Assembly (NCBI GenBank): GCA_032718475.1
Contig: JAUCBJ010005519.1
Coordinates: 25,001-62,424 of the forward strand
Length of the DNA: 37,424 nt
Origin: Nemertoderma westbladi
Taxonomy: Eukaryota; Xenacoelomorpha; Nemertodermatida; Nemertodermatidae
Reading direction: 5' to 3'
In this document: positions 21,901 through 26,622 of the stretch, piece by piece
How positions within the stretch are numbered: position 1 is the stretch's first letter
Layout of the letters: every line of letters begins with the position of its first letter
The notes under the pieces: generated by a model
Told to the model about the DNA's origin: nothing
The model's input: only the letters and a program-made list of their open reading frames with translations
The model's database searches: none
Made by a program: the position numbers and the translations under genes

Positions 21901-23452
21901 TGTTAAAAACAATCAGCTATGAGACCGTCTCACGTCATAAACGACCAGACGCATGACGTCACAGACATTATCACACAATCTCACCGCGGGTGTGTAGATA
22001 CGCGACGAGTCCCCCTACAGCAACGTGGGGACCCACGAACGTCCGATACGGACTACGAGGCACGTGACTGCCCCCGTACCGTATCTCTACCGTGATTGGC
22101 CCTTCCACAGACGGTGTAAACTCCAGCAGGTAGGAGTCCTGGGATTGTTTAACCAGGAGGGATTGTACCGGCATCCCATGCGGTCCGGTTACCGAGTAGC
22201 TGACCTCGGCAGCGCCGGCCTCCGTAGTGTCTATAATGATCTCGGAGAGGTCGTTGACCATCAGCGGTTTAAGGAACGCGTTCCCAGACAGTTTAACTCG
22301 AGTCGCGTCGAACTTGGAGTCGATAATAGCGCGGAACGGGGAACCTGGGATGTGGACGTCAGCGAACAGAACATTGATGTAATACTCGCCGCCAATCGAG
22401 GGGAGATAGGAAACGAAACAGGAGCCGTCGCCGTTGTCCTGGCACTCTATGTGGGCCTCACACGGCCCCTCTATGGTGAGACCTAGACCCCCGGTCCCAG
22501 ACGACTTTGTGTCCACGTTGAAACACGCCGGCTCCCCCACGACTCCGACCGTCAGCCCGTCGCCGTACGCCTTACAGCGGCCGGGCTCGGCACCCACCAC
22601 CGCCTCCACGGGGTACGGACACCCCGCTACAGGGCGTCCCTCTACGGCCACGTATACTAGGTGTCTGCCCTCCTCCTCCACCGTGTAGTAGGCTATGTAG
22701 CCGTCGCTCACCTGCTCCAACTCGCCCGGTATAGTCTCGTTGTGGGGCGTACGGACCCAGACCTTGGGCGACGGGAGAACTCCGTTCATCGTGATATCGA
22801 AATCTTCTTCAACATTCGTCTTAATGACTACGGGGTTGGTAAACGGTATCAGTTCAGCACTCATAAACACTCAGACATTTATAGGAGAAAAATAAGTTTA
22901 AAAATGGAGCTTTTTGAGCTGCGTCCTCTACGTTTCATACAATATGTTTTATTATTTCACAATCGAAACATTTGTTCAGGTTAGGATAAAAAGCAGCCTC
23001 GAATGGAAGGTTAAAAAATATTTTATAAATTAGATAAAATAATATTTATTCGATATATTTTCTTCGTGGGAACCGCAGATTGACTTAATTTCGTAAATCA
23101 CTTTTTTTCCAGCCCTTCCTTAAATTTAAATGTTAAACTTAATCCGTTTTTGTTATTCCAATTGCTAACAAGTAAGTTTTGCATGCACTATCTGTTCAAT
23201 TAAACTAAACAGGGACAATGCAAATTATATTAAAAAACTAATAAATAATAAAACATTCCATTCAAAATGAAAGAAAAGCGAATAATAATAGTAAATAAGA
23301 TGAACCGCATGGACGGCCAACCTGGTTTGAGGTTTTTAACAGCAACTCCAGTGAGATCGGGGGTGGTGGCTACGTTAACAACGAATGGTGCGTCTCTAAT
23401 CGTAAGACCTCCGCAGGTAACGTAAGCAGTGTACTTGGTCTCCTGGACAGCT
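690..23452 (-). CDS. Filamin-like actin cross-linker, partial gene (8 exons in window)
   Basis: Filamins are cytoplasmic proteins that cross-link F-actin and scaffold membrane receptors through a rod of Ig-like repeats of about 95 residues. Eight minus-strand exons (23452-23322, 22869-21985, 16452-16279, 14807-14631, 6345-6199, 5602-5445, 1280-1091, 931-690) total 2104 bp, about 700 residues or roughly seven repeats. All seven joins keep frame, and hallmark filamin motifs recur: [37 protein letters not shown]. The start with calponin-homology domains and the C-terminus are not in the window, so this is an internal rod segment. Introns are enlarged by satellites and transposons, and one contains an SREBP gene on the opposite strand. 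The first exon begins inside a repeat, so at least one more exon lies upstream; none was seen between 23453 and 37424. Which filamin paralogue it is cannot be told. Confidence 0.92.
966..1060 (-). repeat. Short ~18-bp tandem repeat with branch-point-like TGCTAAC
   Basis: This sits in the 159-bp intron between filamin exons 1280-1091 and 931-690. On the minus strand about four degenerate units of roughly 18 bp carry TTGCTAAC or TTGCTAAA followed by TAGTTTTA. TGCTAAC resembles the metazoan branch-point consensus, and the copies lie about 35-110 nt upstream of the acceptor. The repeat is plain to see; the branch-point role is inferred. Confidence 0.6.
1091..1280 (-). CDS. Filamin exon, repeat with [21 protein letters not shown]
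   Basis: This 190-bp exon encodes [20 protein letters not shown], the strand motif [20 protein letters not shown], then [20 protein letters not shown] and EVRG. The acceptor was chosen as CTAATAG|GATCCC at 1280 because it continues the preceding exon in phase 0 ([13 protein letters not shown]). The alternative CAG|ACCC 14 bases further on gives a stop within three codons. The donor is AGAG|GTTAGT, phase 1. Its acceptor region and first coding bases are the source of the 4-kb array immediately upstream. Confidence 0.9.
1281..5330 (-). repeat. 4-kb array of 34-50-bp units derived from a filamin 3' splice site
   Basis: More than 100 tandem units fill most of the intron between exons 5602-5445 and 1280-1091. 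On the minus strand a basic unit reads TTAACTAAATGGTTCCC, then TAATAGGATCCC or a variant. It therefore contains a branch-point-like TTAACTAA, a short pyrimidine stretch and an AG acceptor followed by the first exon bases. A longer unit type adds CTTCGACAGACCCGTT, which is 14 exon bases plus a little more. Other variants read CCCCAATAGGACC or CCCCCAATTGGTCC, and the latter has lost the AG. Unit types recur in the same order over several hundred bases, showing higher-order repeats. Confidence 0.93.
5445..5602 (-). CDS. Filamin exon, repeat with [23 protein letters not shown]
   Basis: The acceptor is TTTTTTAG|GG. Joining to the previous exon restores LIPG|SPFNVP, the classic end of a filamin repeat. 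The exon then encodes [20 protein letters not shown], a hinge, and the start of the next repeat, [20 protein letters not shown] then IT. The donor is AACT|GTAAGT, phase 0. Length is 158 bp. The next exon lies 4.2 kb away across the acceptor-derived array. Confidence 0.9.
5603..6198. other. Filamin intron, no gene seen
   Basis: An AT-rich 596-bp intron between exons 6345-6199 and 5602-5445. I see no repeat array and no long open frame. It holds several A or T runs and one TATACCGGTACC palindrome near 5941. Confidence 0.7.
6199..6345 (-). CDS. Filamin exon, repeat with [20 protein letters not shown]
   Basis: The acceptor is TTATACAG|GAGGCC and the donor CCAG|GTAACT, a 147-bp exon in phase 1 at both ends. 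It encodes [40 protein letters not shown] and [10 protein letters not shown], the central strands of a filamin repeat. Together with the preceding exon it forms [16 protein letters not shown]. The intron upstream of it (6346-14630) holds the SREBP gene on the other strand. Confidence 0.92.
6346..7000. other. Filamin intron, left part, AT-rich, no gene seen
   Basis: No coding frame is supported. The stretch is marked by repeated ACCGGT palindromes (near 6671-6684, 6784-6799 and 6872-6888) and AATAA-rich DNA. It lies more than 2 kb upstream of the SREBP start codon, so distant control elements are possible but none is recognised. Confidence 0.6.
7000..7650. repeat. CpG-rich dispersed short repeats (GTGCGCGG and TCGCTCGCTTCGCTCGCG)
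   Basis: GTGCGCGG or a close variant occurs repeatedly at about 7025-7135 and again at 7565-7635. Between them, at about 7208-7440, four spaced copies of a block built from AAAAATTTC, GCTCGCTTCGCTCGCG and a T-run appear on the plus strand. The CpG density contrasts strongly with the AT-rich surroundings. The segment lies about 1.5-2.1 kb upstream of the SREBP start. A regulatory role or an old repeat are both possible. Confidence 0.6.
7934..8907. mobile_element. Fold-back element with minisatellite arms upstream of SREBP
   Basis: The left arm (7934-8083) and right arm (8739-8907) are inverted copies of each other around a 655-bp spacer. Outer ends match as TCATGACtcGGTCCGACGAA and its reverse complement, and inner ends as GAGAAACGCnTnCnAAACGTGTA. 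Between them each arm carries irregular repeats of GTACAAAA-AGTACAAA type, with GTGCAAAAATA variants in the same order. Long inverted ends with internal tandem repeats are typical of Foldback-type DNA elements. No transposase frame is seen in the spacer, and no target-site duplication is evident. Confidence 0.7.
8542..8564. other. Perfect 9-bp hairpin in the fold-back spacer
   Basis: TTTTGTGTT and AACACAAAA pair perfectly around a five-base loop. It lies inside the spacer of the larger inverted repeat. No function is assigned. Confidence 0.55.
9135..12227 (+). CDS. Sterol regulatory element-binding protein, intronless
   Basis: SREBP is a membrane-bound bHLH-zipper precursor that controls lipid-synthesis genes. 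SCAP escorts it from ER to Golgi, where S1P and S2P release the N-terminal factor. The 1030-residue frame has an acidic activation domain ([18 protein letters not shown], residues 2-19), a Pro/Ser-rich linker, bHLH at about 267-320 with HNAIEKRY carrying the SREBP-specific Tyr at 276, and a zipper to about 345. TM1 is at about 406-426, preceded by DRARIILC, matching the family DRSR-ILLC S2P region. A luminal loop holds GRSLQ (441-444, probable S1P site), then TM2 (about 462-484) and a C-terminal SCAP-binding region. The ATG follows an in-frame TAA at 9120. It is shorter than mammalian and fly homologues (about 1100 or more). The whole frame lacks introns and lies antisense in a filamin intron. 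The C-terminal half is GC-rich. Confidence 0.95.
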   Translation: MDDIDLLPDIDDIVRFLDDNGTDPFLEGELLNYDPLWSNYGGQPPAKDNDPLTTSLGESTPCTESIGPQFNLDGIKLEKESPTGPCPFNLLPNSPTIPIPSVALASVDYQVTQNVFSRLPTIAPKSPPIATTLGCLPTKYQVPLLPKSPAVAPLILSNVNSPNLIANSPPTLIANSPTANPLSLPSQPPSPPYLQEHTPAPIVPPSLPSTIVATQFPAVNGGKTTTIHLNETPIFVINTQPSPPAPPANQQSAQQEAMPSAPLMGRSTHNAIEKRYRLSINDKIMELKDRLFGTTAKMSKSAVLKKALERMNHLEATNRRLEAENSTLRGELLRYRAVHHDGMVRPDDTIQSDSASSPGYGSDDPLFRSDYSMDSEEFSPFSDAMSPDLPHPGFLRHNLGGDRARIILCSLLFLCMFLSPVDYLASSALTAGASSGGYTGRSLQGILVDDQLSPSRLATAITFSATLVVSLLCLFWILFYGEPLFDSDPSHGLHSRHLSRASVCLLRGDPQTAAHHLRSSLGPLGRPSPRSYPDYLASIAVEAGRLGLSCVPLVGGWAVGRAAGTRGPAGQRVRQTASVAAGVYLRLVDLHSSGAVVEGLLESLHQTLSCINLSALSGAGDPEVYATCALYFQTGRLPRWISRPAVALLLRRCCGNQGPIESRFRWMLQPNSLQFFRSWKIPGRRSDSSLGGAGTAPIGAGTAPIGAGTAPSSCTTGKGWPAALHDGILSLFIADLKRNLVAECLRLSLPSAVRTESSDRVRRLLEELEAMGGGEDGLTRWWVGFVSVAHRWRHFEEAATHYPVVTAIPAAPYPIYNLLQSLVHSMSARVAMLEGLETAECLRLCEAASTHLAATPGTDERSLLYGQLIATDWLLGTRVALWDRGEASRLASREELVGIQRDIGTMEGLSGSLGRLDGLTGRLDGLTGRLDLYRVTHRLMAGTNPVRADQLIDSVVRRTNSAPKDAPPPVTMEAAHAMVLAGRHLPHSVEERQRLLVEAASMLDKLGDRRKLSECNRLIRHIASNATLVN
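11205..11275 (+). repeat. In-frame 21-bp repeat inside SREBP
   Basis: Three copies of a unit encoding GAGTAPI (the last ending SS) lie in the C-terminal half of SREBP. A second in-frame repeat, DGLTGRL, occurs at about 11870-11930. Both look like small coding slippage products and preserve the frame. Confidence 0.8.
12228..12934. other. SREBP 3' region, AT-rich
   Basis: This covers the probable 3' UTR of SREBP and the intron sequence beyond. A 15-bp microsatellite (ATAGCATAGCATAAT, about 3.5 copies) lies at about 12449-12503. No further coding frame is seen, and no poly(A) tract follows the stop codon that would mark a recent retrocopy. Confidence 0.65.
12758..12769 (+). promoter_or_regulatory. 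Candidate SREBP polyadenylation signal
   Basis: Two adjacent AATAAA hexamers (12758-12763 and 12764-12769) lie about 530 bases after the SREBP stop codon and before the telomere-like array. Earlier AT-rich sequence could also serve; the assignment rests on the hexamers only. Confidence 0.5.
12935..14344. repeat. Homogeneous 50-bp satellite carrying (TTAGGG)2
   Basis: About 28 head-to-tail 50-bp units. Every copy I read is identical, unlike all other arrays here. Each unit includes ATTATTAGGGTTAGGGTCAC and, elsewhere, TTCCCAACCCAAC. TAGGGTTAG, the core recognised by TRF-type telomere proteins in animals, is therefore present once per unit at 50-bp spacing. Both flanks share CAACCCAACA, suggesting expansion by slippage at that microhomology. 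It lies in the filamin intron, just beyond the SREBP polyadenylation signals. Confidence 0.95.
14345..14549. other. Intron remainder with AATT microsatellite
   Basis: AT-rich intron between the 50-bp array and the poly-G tract, with a short (AATT)n run near 14394-14410. No coding frame is supported. Confidence 0.6.
14550..14574 (+). repeat. Poly-G tract, 25 G
   Basis: An uninterrupted run of 25 G on the plus strand lies 57 bases from the filamin exon at 14631. In the filamin pre-mRNA it is C25; on the plus strand it could form G-quadruplexes. The length in any assembly should be treated as approximate. Confidence 0.9.
14631..14807 (-). CDS. Filamin exon, [19 protein letters not shown] repeat end
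   Basis: The acceptor is CTCCTCAG|GT and the donor CCAG|GTTAGT; 177 bp, phase 1 at both ends. It encodes [20 protein letters not shown], the linker [20 protein letters not shown] and the next repeat start [19 protein letters not shown], a textbook filamin repeat boundary. It joins upstream to VSYVPKELG and downstream to [10 protein letters not shown]. Confidence 0.94.
14868..16278 (-). repeat. 30-bp satellite made of filamin exon end plus 5' splice site
   Basis: About 47 units fill nearly the whole 1471-bp intron between exons 16452-16279 and 14807-14631. Read on the minus strand each unit is GTTCCCAAAGAGTTAG, the last 16 coding bases of the upstream exon (V-P-K-E-L-G), then GTAAGT and TAGTTAGT. 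Most copies keep GTAAGT; some carry GATAAG or single-base indels. The unit is 30 bp, so the exon-like frame repeats as ten residues, which explains the long plus-strand low-complexity frames. Confidence 0.94.
16279..16452 (-). CDS. Filamin exon, [18 protein letters not shown]...[12 protein letters not shown]
   Basis: The acceptor is TTTATAG|AAGTG and the donor TTAG|GTAAGT; 174 bp, phase 1 at both ends. It encodes [40 protein letters not shown] and [18 protein letters not shown], the first two thirds of a filamin repeat. Its end and donor are duplicated in the array that follows. A frame continuing into the intron meets TAG nine codons on. Confidence 0.93.
   Translation of the reverse strand, partial: KCSLTLTLSSLLMPLLLTPLVMEKLRPLSIRLQGKKQRVKSRTMKTESTMSVMFPKS
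16453..16614. other. Short AT-rich filamin intron segment
   Basis: Sequence between the acceptor of the exon at 16452 and the SINE-like tail. It is AT-rich and I see nothing else in it. Confidence 0.55.
16615..19509 (-). mobile_element. tRNA-derived SINE apparently containing a 2.7-kb internal VNTR
   Basis: The minus-strand head (19509 to about 19440) is tRNA-like: GGGCTCATTTGGTTGAGCGC matches box A, and AGGTTCATCCCC about 42 bases later approximates box B. A body follows with GTCGATAAAATGAGTACCAG and a short ACTGGGG segment (about 19416-19381); a similar motif occurs, from memory, in cephalopod SINEs. The sequence then runs without a break into the 36-bp array, and leaves it through GTAGCAGCTATCGAAAGAGG and CGGCTTCGGCCG to TTTTTTT at 16627-16621, a plausible Pol III stop. 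Reading all three parts as one expanded SINE is inference; the tRNA-like head itself is clear. Confidence 0.68.
16690..19364 (-). repeat. 36-bp VNTR, about 74 units, with UUCG hairpin
   Basis: Near-identical 36-bp units, frequently varied at one to three positions. On the minus strand each carries CTACCTTCGGGTAG, a 5-bp stem closed by C-G around TTCG, then CAGATAGGAGTAGCGCCCAC. The frames read on both strands ([32 protein letters not shown]) are consequences of a 36-bp, stop-poor unit and not genes. Confidence 0.95.
19510..20029. other. AT-rich filamin intron, no gene seen
   Basis: Strongly AT-rich stretch between the SINE head and the 17-bp minisatellite. No coding frame, RNA gene or repeat family is recognised. 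Confidence 0.65.
20030..21020 (+). repeat. 17-bp minisatellite, direct arm
   Basis: Roughly 58 units of AAAGGTTCCACACGGTC and variants (CACAGTGTC, CTCAGGGTC, CACTCGGTCC). The middle (about 20640-20825) is nearly uniform. It lies in the intron between filamin exons 22869-21985 and 16452-16279. Open frames here reflect a stop-free 17-bp unit. Confidence 0.94.
21036..21655 (-). repeat. 17-bp minisatellite, inverted arm
   Basis: About 36 units of the same minisatellite in the opposite orientation (GACCCTGTGGAACCTTT on the plus strand), separated from the direct arm by about 15-20 AT-rich bases. Its units are mostly the CACAGGGTC variant, whereas the left arm is mostly CACACGGTC. The two arms have thus been homogenised separately. 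Confidence 0.93.
21656..21984. other. Intron flank, no gene seen
   Basis: AT-rich intron between the inverted minisatellite arm and the filamin donor at 21984. No feature is recognised besides the donor GTGAGA. Confidence 0.6.
21985..22869 (-). CDS. Filamin large exon, about three repeats
   Basis: An 885-bp exon with donor CGCG|GTGAGA. It encodes a repeat with [20 protein letters not shown], ending [20 protein letters not shown]. Next is [20 protein letters not shown] with [39 protein letters not shown] and [21 protein letters not shown] third repeat ends [20 protein letters not shown]. Phase joins cleanly to the next exon ([13 protein letters not shown]). The start is less sure: acceptor CTGAG|TGTTTATG after 22870 keeps frame with the upstream exon, while TTTATGAG|T would not. 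The first residues should be treated as provisional. Confidence 0.88.
22870..23321. other. Filamin intron, no gene seen
   Basis: A 452-bp AT-rich intron with pyrimidine-rich sequence next to the downstream acceptor. No array and no coding frame. Confidence 0.65.
23322..23452 (-). CDS. Filamin exon (first in window), repeat end [20 protein letters not shown]
   Basis: The acceptor is TATCCCCTCTAG|A; the exon enters in mid-codon (one leading base) and ends in phase 1. It encodes [40 protein letters not shown] and LKPG, the last strands of one filamin repeat and the linker to the next. The donor CCAG|GTTGGC is weak beyond the GT but is the only one fitting the coding end. Length is 131 bp. An upstream exon must exist but is not seen in the window. 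Confidence 0.78.
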
Positions 23453-23603
23453 CTAGAGGGGATAGAAAACATGTAATGGTTGAAAAGGGATAGAGCAATG
23501 GGGGCAGTGGGACAGAAGAAACGGGGCAGACAAATGGAAGAGGTCGGACGGTCGGAACAATGGGACATACGAGACAGACAAATGGAAGAGGTCGGACAGA
23601 CTA
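23453..23603. other. Short intron segment with 24-bp duplication
   Basis: Sequence between the filamin acceptor and the LINE tail. A block beginning ACAGACAAATGGAAGAGGTC occurs twice, near 23526 and 23574. No gene is present. Confidence 0.6.
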
Positions 23604-24575
23604 CTACTACTACTAGGATCGGCATGCTGCATTGCAGCTGCATTTTTAAGAATGCTGTGCCGGCTTGTCAACAAAATTGCACCGCCACAACTCCCTATCA
23701 CCCATGACATTTGCTAGATCATCCGCATCTTTAAGGCCAGTGTCCTTTAAGATGCGTCTCAAGAAAGTCATGGGCTGTCCACCATGCTTATTCACTCCAT
23801 GAGGCTGCCAAAGTACAAGATTATGCACTGGCTGGTCCTCACGGCGAAATCAATGTCCTGCAAAGCGGAGGCGATTTTGTTCTAGTGTCAAGCTTGGGGG
23901 AACCAATGAGACACCTCCAATGTTATATAGTGTCTGGTTGGAGATGTGTGCATTGTACTTGACACAATGTACCCGGCGTAGCATTCTTGTGAATGTGCCA
24001 TCCAGAGATTTGGTGTCCTCAGCAGTTAGAGCCCAGCATGGACTCCCGTAGAGGAGTACTGGAACTACTGCTGCTCTAAATAATCGGACCTTAAGTTTCC
24101 GATTAATTCTAGGTGACTTCCAAATCCTGGAAAGCCTATTCAAGGCTGCCCATGCCTTTCCCTTACGTATTCGAAGGTCCTCACCTGACTTCCGGATCCA
24201 TGATCCCAGGTAACAGAAGTCGTCCACATGCTCAAGCATACCATCCTTTGAGCTTATGCTCATCCGATCAGAGACTTGCTGAGGACTTTCAAAGTTAACT
24301 GTCAGAATTTTGGTCTTTCTGGAGTTAATAAAAAGACCAACACTAGAAGCAGCATGTTCTAATGAGCTGAGGAGCCGCTGGGCTCCCTCTAATGATTCTG
24401 AGAGTACTCCTAAGTCATCAGCAAAGTCTAGATCAGTTAGGTACTTGGCAGGATTTCCTCGACTTCTAGAGCCAGTAGGTGGAGTTATCATCACCCCATC
24501 ATCATTATGATGATCTAAGGACATGCGTAGAACATAGTCAACCACAATAATGAACAACTGTGAATGAACAACTGA
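23604..24575 (-). mobile_element. 5'-truncated non-LTR retrotransposon (RTE-like)
   Basis: The element keeps only the 3' part of the reverse-transcriptase frame and ends on the minus strand in a (TAG)n-type tail at about 23604-23620. Severe 5' truncation with an intact 3' end is the usual outcome of target-primed reverse transcription. At the truncated end a short GTTGTTCATT motif is duplicated. It lies in the intron upstream of the first filamin exon, in the same orientation as filamin. Confidence 0.75.
23646..24557 (-). pseudogene. Reverse transcriptase C-terminal fragment with in-frame stop
   Basis: The frame begins just before the catalytic box, LTDLDFADDLGVLSESLEGA, with FADD as the YxDD motif. 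It continues through SVGLFINSRKTKIL, FCYLGSWIRKSGEDLRIRKG and VVPVLLYGSPCWALT, then the RTE-like C-terminus RLRFAGH, LVLWQPHGVNKHGGQPMTFL and VMGDRELWR. A TGA at 23850-23852 interrupts the frame after RFAGH; reading resumes in the same frame, so this is a nonsense change and not a frameshift. Endonuclease and RT fingers are absent. Clade assignment (RTE-like) is by general resemblance only. Confidence 0.85.
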
Positions 24576-24708
24576 TTGTGAGATAAAAACTTTGAAAAAC
24601 TAATAATCTGAACTGCCTGACTGAACTAACTGCCTGACTGCTGACCGTGTCATATGGTTCCGTTCCGTACCGAATTGCAATTTAAATAATTCGTGGTGAA
24701 GCCGCCTG

Positions 24709-26622
24709 ATGATGGTTATCCTACATTCGCCAAAAGATAAGTCCCCTCAACAGGGGCAACGTTCTCTAAGACGTAAACAGGTACCTCCATACAATAAGTC
24801 TTACCCCACCCGTAGCAAAGGTCCAGCACCATCTCAGGTGGTTGATGGACACTTGATAAAGCAACGCAGAAGCAATATCCCCATATGGACCGGGGGTGGG
24901 GCCGGGGGGGCTCCTTTGGGTCGAGGGAAGGAGATTACTCCCCGGACATCGAACGCCGAGGTTTCTCCCCGGACATTGGACGCCGAGACTTCTCCCCGGA
25001 CTCTGAATGCCGAGTTTTCTCCGCAGACATCGGACGCCGAGGTTTCTCCCTGGACATCGGACGTCGGGGTTTCTCCACAGTCATTGGACGCTGAGGTTTC
25101 TCCCCGGACATCGGACACCGAGGTTTCTTCCCGGACGTCGGACGCCGAGGTTTCTTCCCGGACATCGGACACCGAGGTTTCTCCCCGGACGTTGGACGCC
25201 GAGGTTTCTTCCCAGACATCGGACACCGAGGCTTCTCCCCGGACAGCGGATGCCATGAATTCCCCCCGGACATCAGACGCCGAGGTTTCTTCCCGGACAG
25301 CGGACGCCGAGGTTTCTTCCCGGATGTCGGACGCCGAGGTTTCCTCCCGGATGTTGGACATCTCGGCTCCTCCCTGGACATTGGACGCCGACGTTCCTCC
25401 CCGGATGTCGGACGCCGAGGTCTCTTCCCAGACAGCGGCTGCCGGGAGTTCTCTCCGGAGATCGGACTCCGAGGATTCTTCCCGGACATTGGACGCCGAG
25501 GTTTCTTACCGGATGTTGGATGCCGAGGTTCTTCCCCAGACGTCGGATGCCGAGGTTTCCTCTCGGATGTCGGACACATCGGTTCCTCCTTGGACATTGT
25601 ACGCTGATGTTCCTCCCCGGATATTGGACGCCGAGATTTCTTCCCGAACAGCTGATGCCGTGAATTCTCTCCGAACATTGGACACCGAGGTTTCTTCCCG
25701 GACGTTGGATGCCGAGGTTTCTTCCCGGATGTCGGACGCCGAAGTTCCTCTTCGGACGTCGGACGCCGCGGTTTCCTCCCGGCTGTGGGACACCAAGGAT
25801 CCTCCCCGGACATCGGTTGCCGAGGATTCTCCCCAGACAGAGGACGCCAAGGTTTCTTCTCAAACGTCGGACACCGAGGTTTCTCCCCATACATCGGACG
25901 CCGCGGTTTCTCCCCTGTTGTCAGACGCCGAGGTCCCTCCCTGGACATCGGTCGCCGAGGTTCCTCCCCGGATATCAGACGCCGAGGTTCCTCCCCAGAC
26001 ATCAGACGCCGAGGTTTCTCCCCGGGCAACGGACGCCGAGGTTTCTCCCTGGATGTCTGACGCCGAGGTTCCTCCCCGGACATTGGACGCCGAGGTTCCT
26101 CCCTGGACACCAGATGCCGAGGTTCCTCCCCAGACATCGGACACCGAGGTTTCTCCCAGGACAACGGACGCCGAGATTTCTCCCTGGACAACGGATGCCG
26201 AGGTTTCTCCCCAAACAACGGATGCCGAGGTTTCTCCCCAGACAACGGACACCGAGGTTCCTCCCTGGACATCGGACGCCGAGGTTCCTCCCCTGACAAC
26301 GGACACTGAGGTTTCTTCCCGGATGTCGTACGCCGAGATTCCTCCCCAGACAATGGACACTGAGGTTCCTCCCAGGACATCGGACGCCGAGGTTCCTCCC
26401 CAGACAATGGACGCCGAGGTTCCTCCCAGGACATCGGACGCCGAGATTTCTCCCCGGACAACGGACGTCGAGGTTTCTTCCTGGATGTCTGACGCTGAGG
26501 TTTCTCCCCGGACAACGGACACCAAGGTTCCTCCCCGGATATCGGATGCCGAGGTTCCTTCCCGGACAACTGACACTGAGGTCTCTCCCCGGACAATGGA
26601 CGCATCTCTACAAATAGCCTAA
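24709..26622 (+). CDS. Putative LINE N-terminal ORF with about 60 nonapeptide repeats
   Basis: A 637-codon frame. Residues 1 to about 80 are basic and Gln/Pro-rich (QQGQRSLRRKQVPPYNKS, KQRRSNIPIW); the rest is tandem D-A-E-V-S-P-R-T-S and variants. It ends at 26622, and the C48-bearing frame, shifted by one, is open from 26580, so the two overlap by 43 bases. They may be one ancestral ORF1 split by an indel, or two frames in the element. The minus strand is also open for 595 codons through the repeat, so openness alone does not prove coding. I do not recognise the repeat protein. Confidence 0.5.
   Translation: MMVILHSPKDKSPQQGQRSLRRKQVPPYNKSYPTRSKGPAPSQVVDGHLIKQRRSNIPIWTGGGAGGAPLGRGKEITPRTSNAEVSPRTLDAETSPRTLNAEFSPQTSDAEVSPWTSDVGVSPQSLDAEVSPRTSDTEVSSRTSDAEVSSRTSDTEVSPRTLDAEVSSQTSDTEASPRTADAMNSPRTSDAEVSSRTADAEVSSRMSDAEVSSRMLDISAPPWTLDADVPPRMSDAEVSSQTAAAGSSLRRSDSEDSSRTLDAEVSYRMLDAEVLPQTSDAEVSSRMSDTSVPPWTLYADVPPRILDAEISSRTADAVNSLRTLDTEVSSRTLDAEVSSRMSDAEVPLRTSDAAVSSRLWDTKDPPRTSVAEDSPQTEDAKVSSQTSDTEVSPHTSDAAVSPLLSDAEVPPWTSVAEVPPRISDAEVPPQTSDAEVSPRATDAEVSPWMSDAEVPPRTLDAEVPPWTPDAEVPPQTSDTEVSPRTTDAEISPWTTDAEVSPQTTDAEVSPQTTDTEVPPWTSDAEVPPLTTDTEVSSRMSYAEIPPQTMDTEVPPRTSDAEVPPQTMDAEVPPRTSDAEISPRTTDVEVSSWMSDAEVSPRTTDTKVPPRISDAEVPSRTTDTEVSPRTMDASLQIA
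24940..26600 (+). repeat. 27-bp tandem repeat, about 60 copies
   Basis: The unit is built from GACGCCGAGGTTTCTCCCCG plus GACATCG. Copies differ at several positions but length is almost perfectly conserved at 27 bp, keeping all frames in register. It sits inside the N-terminal frame of the LINE. Confidence 0.95.
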
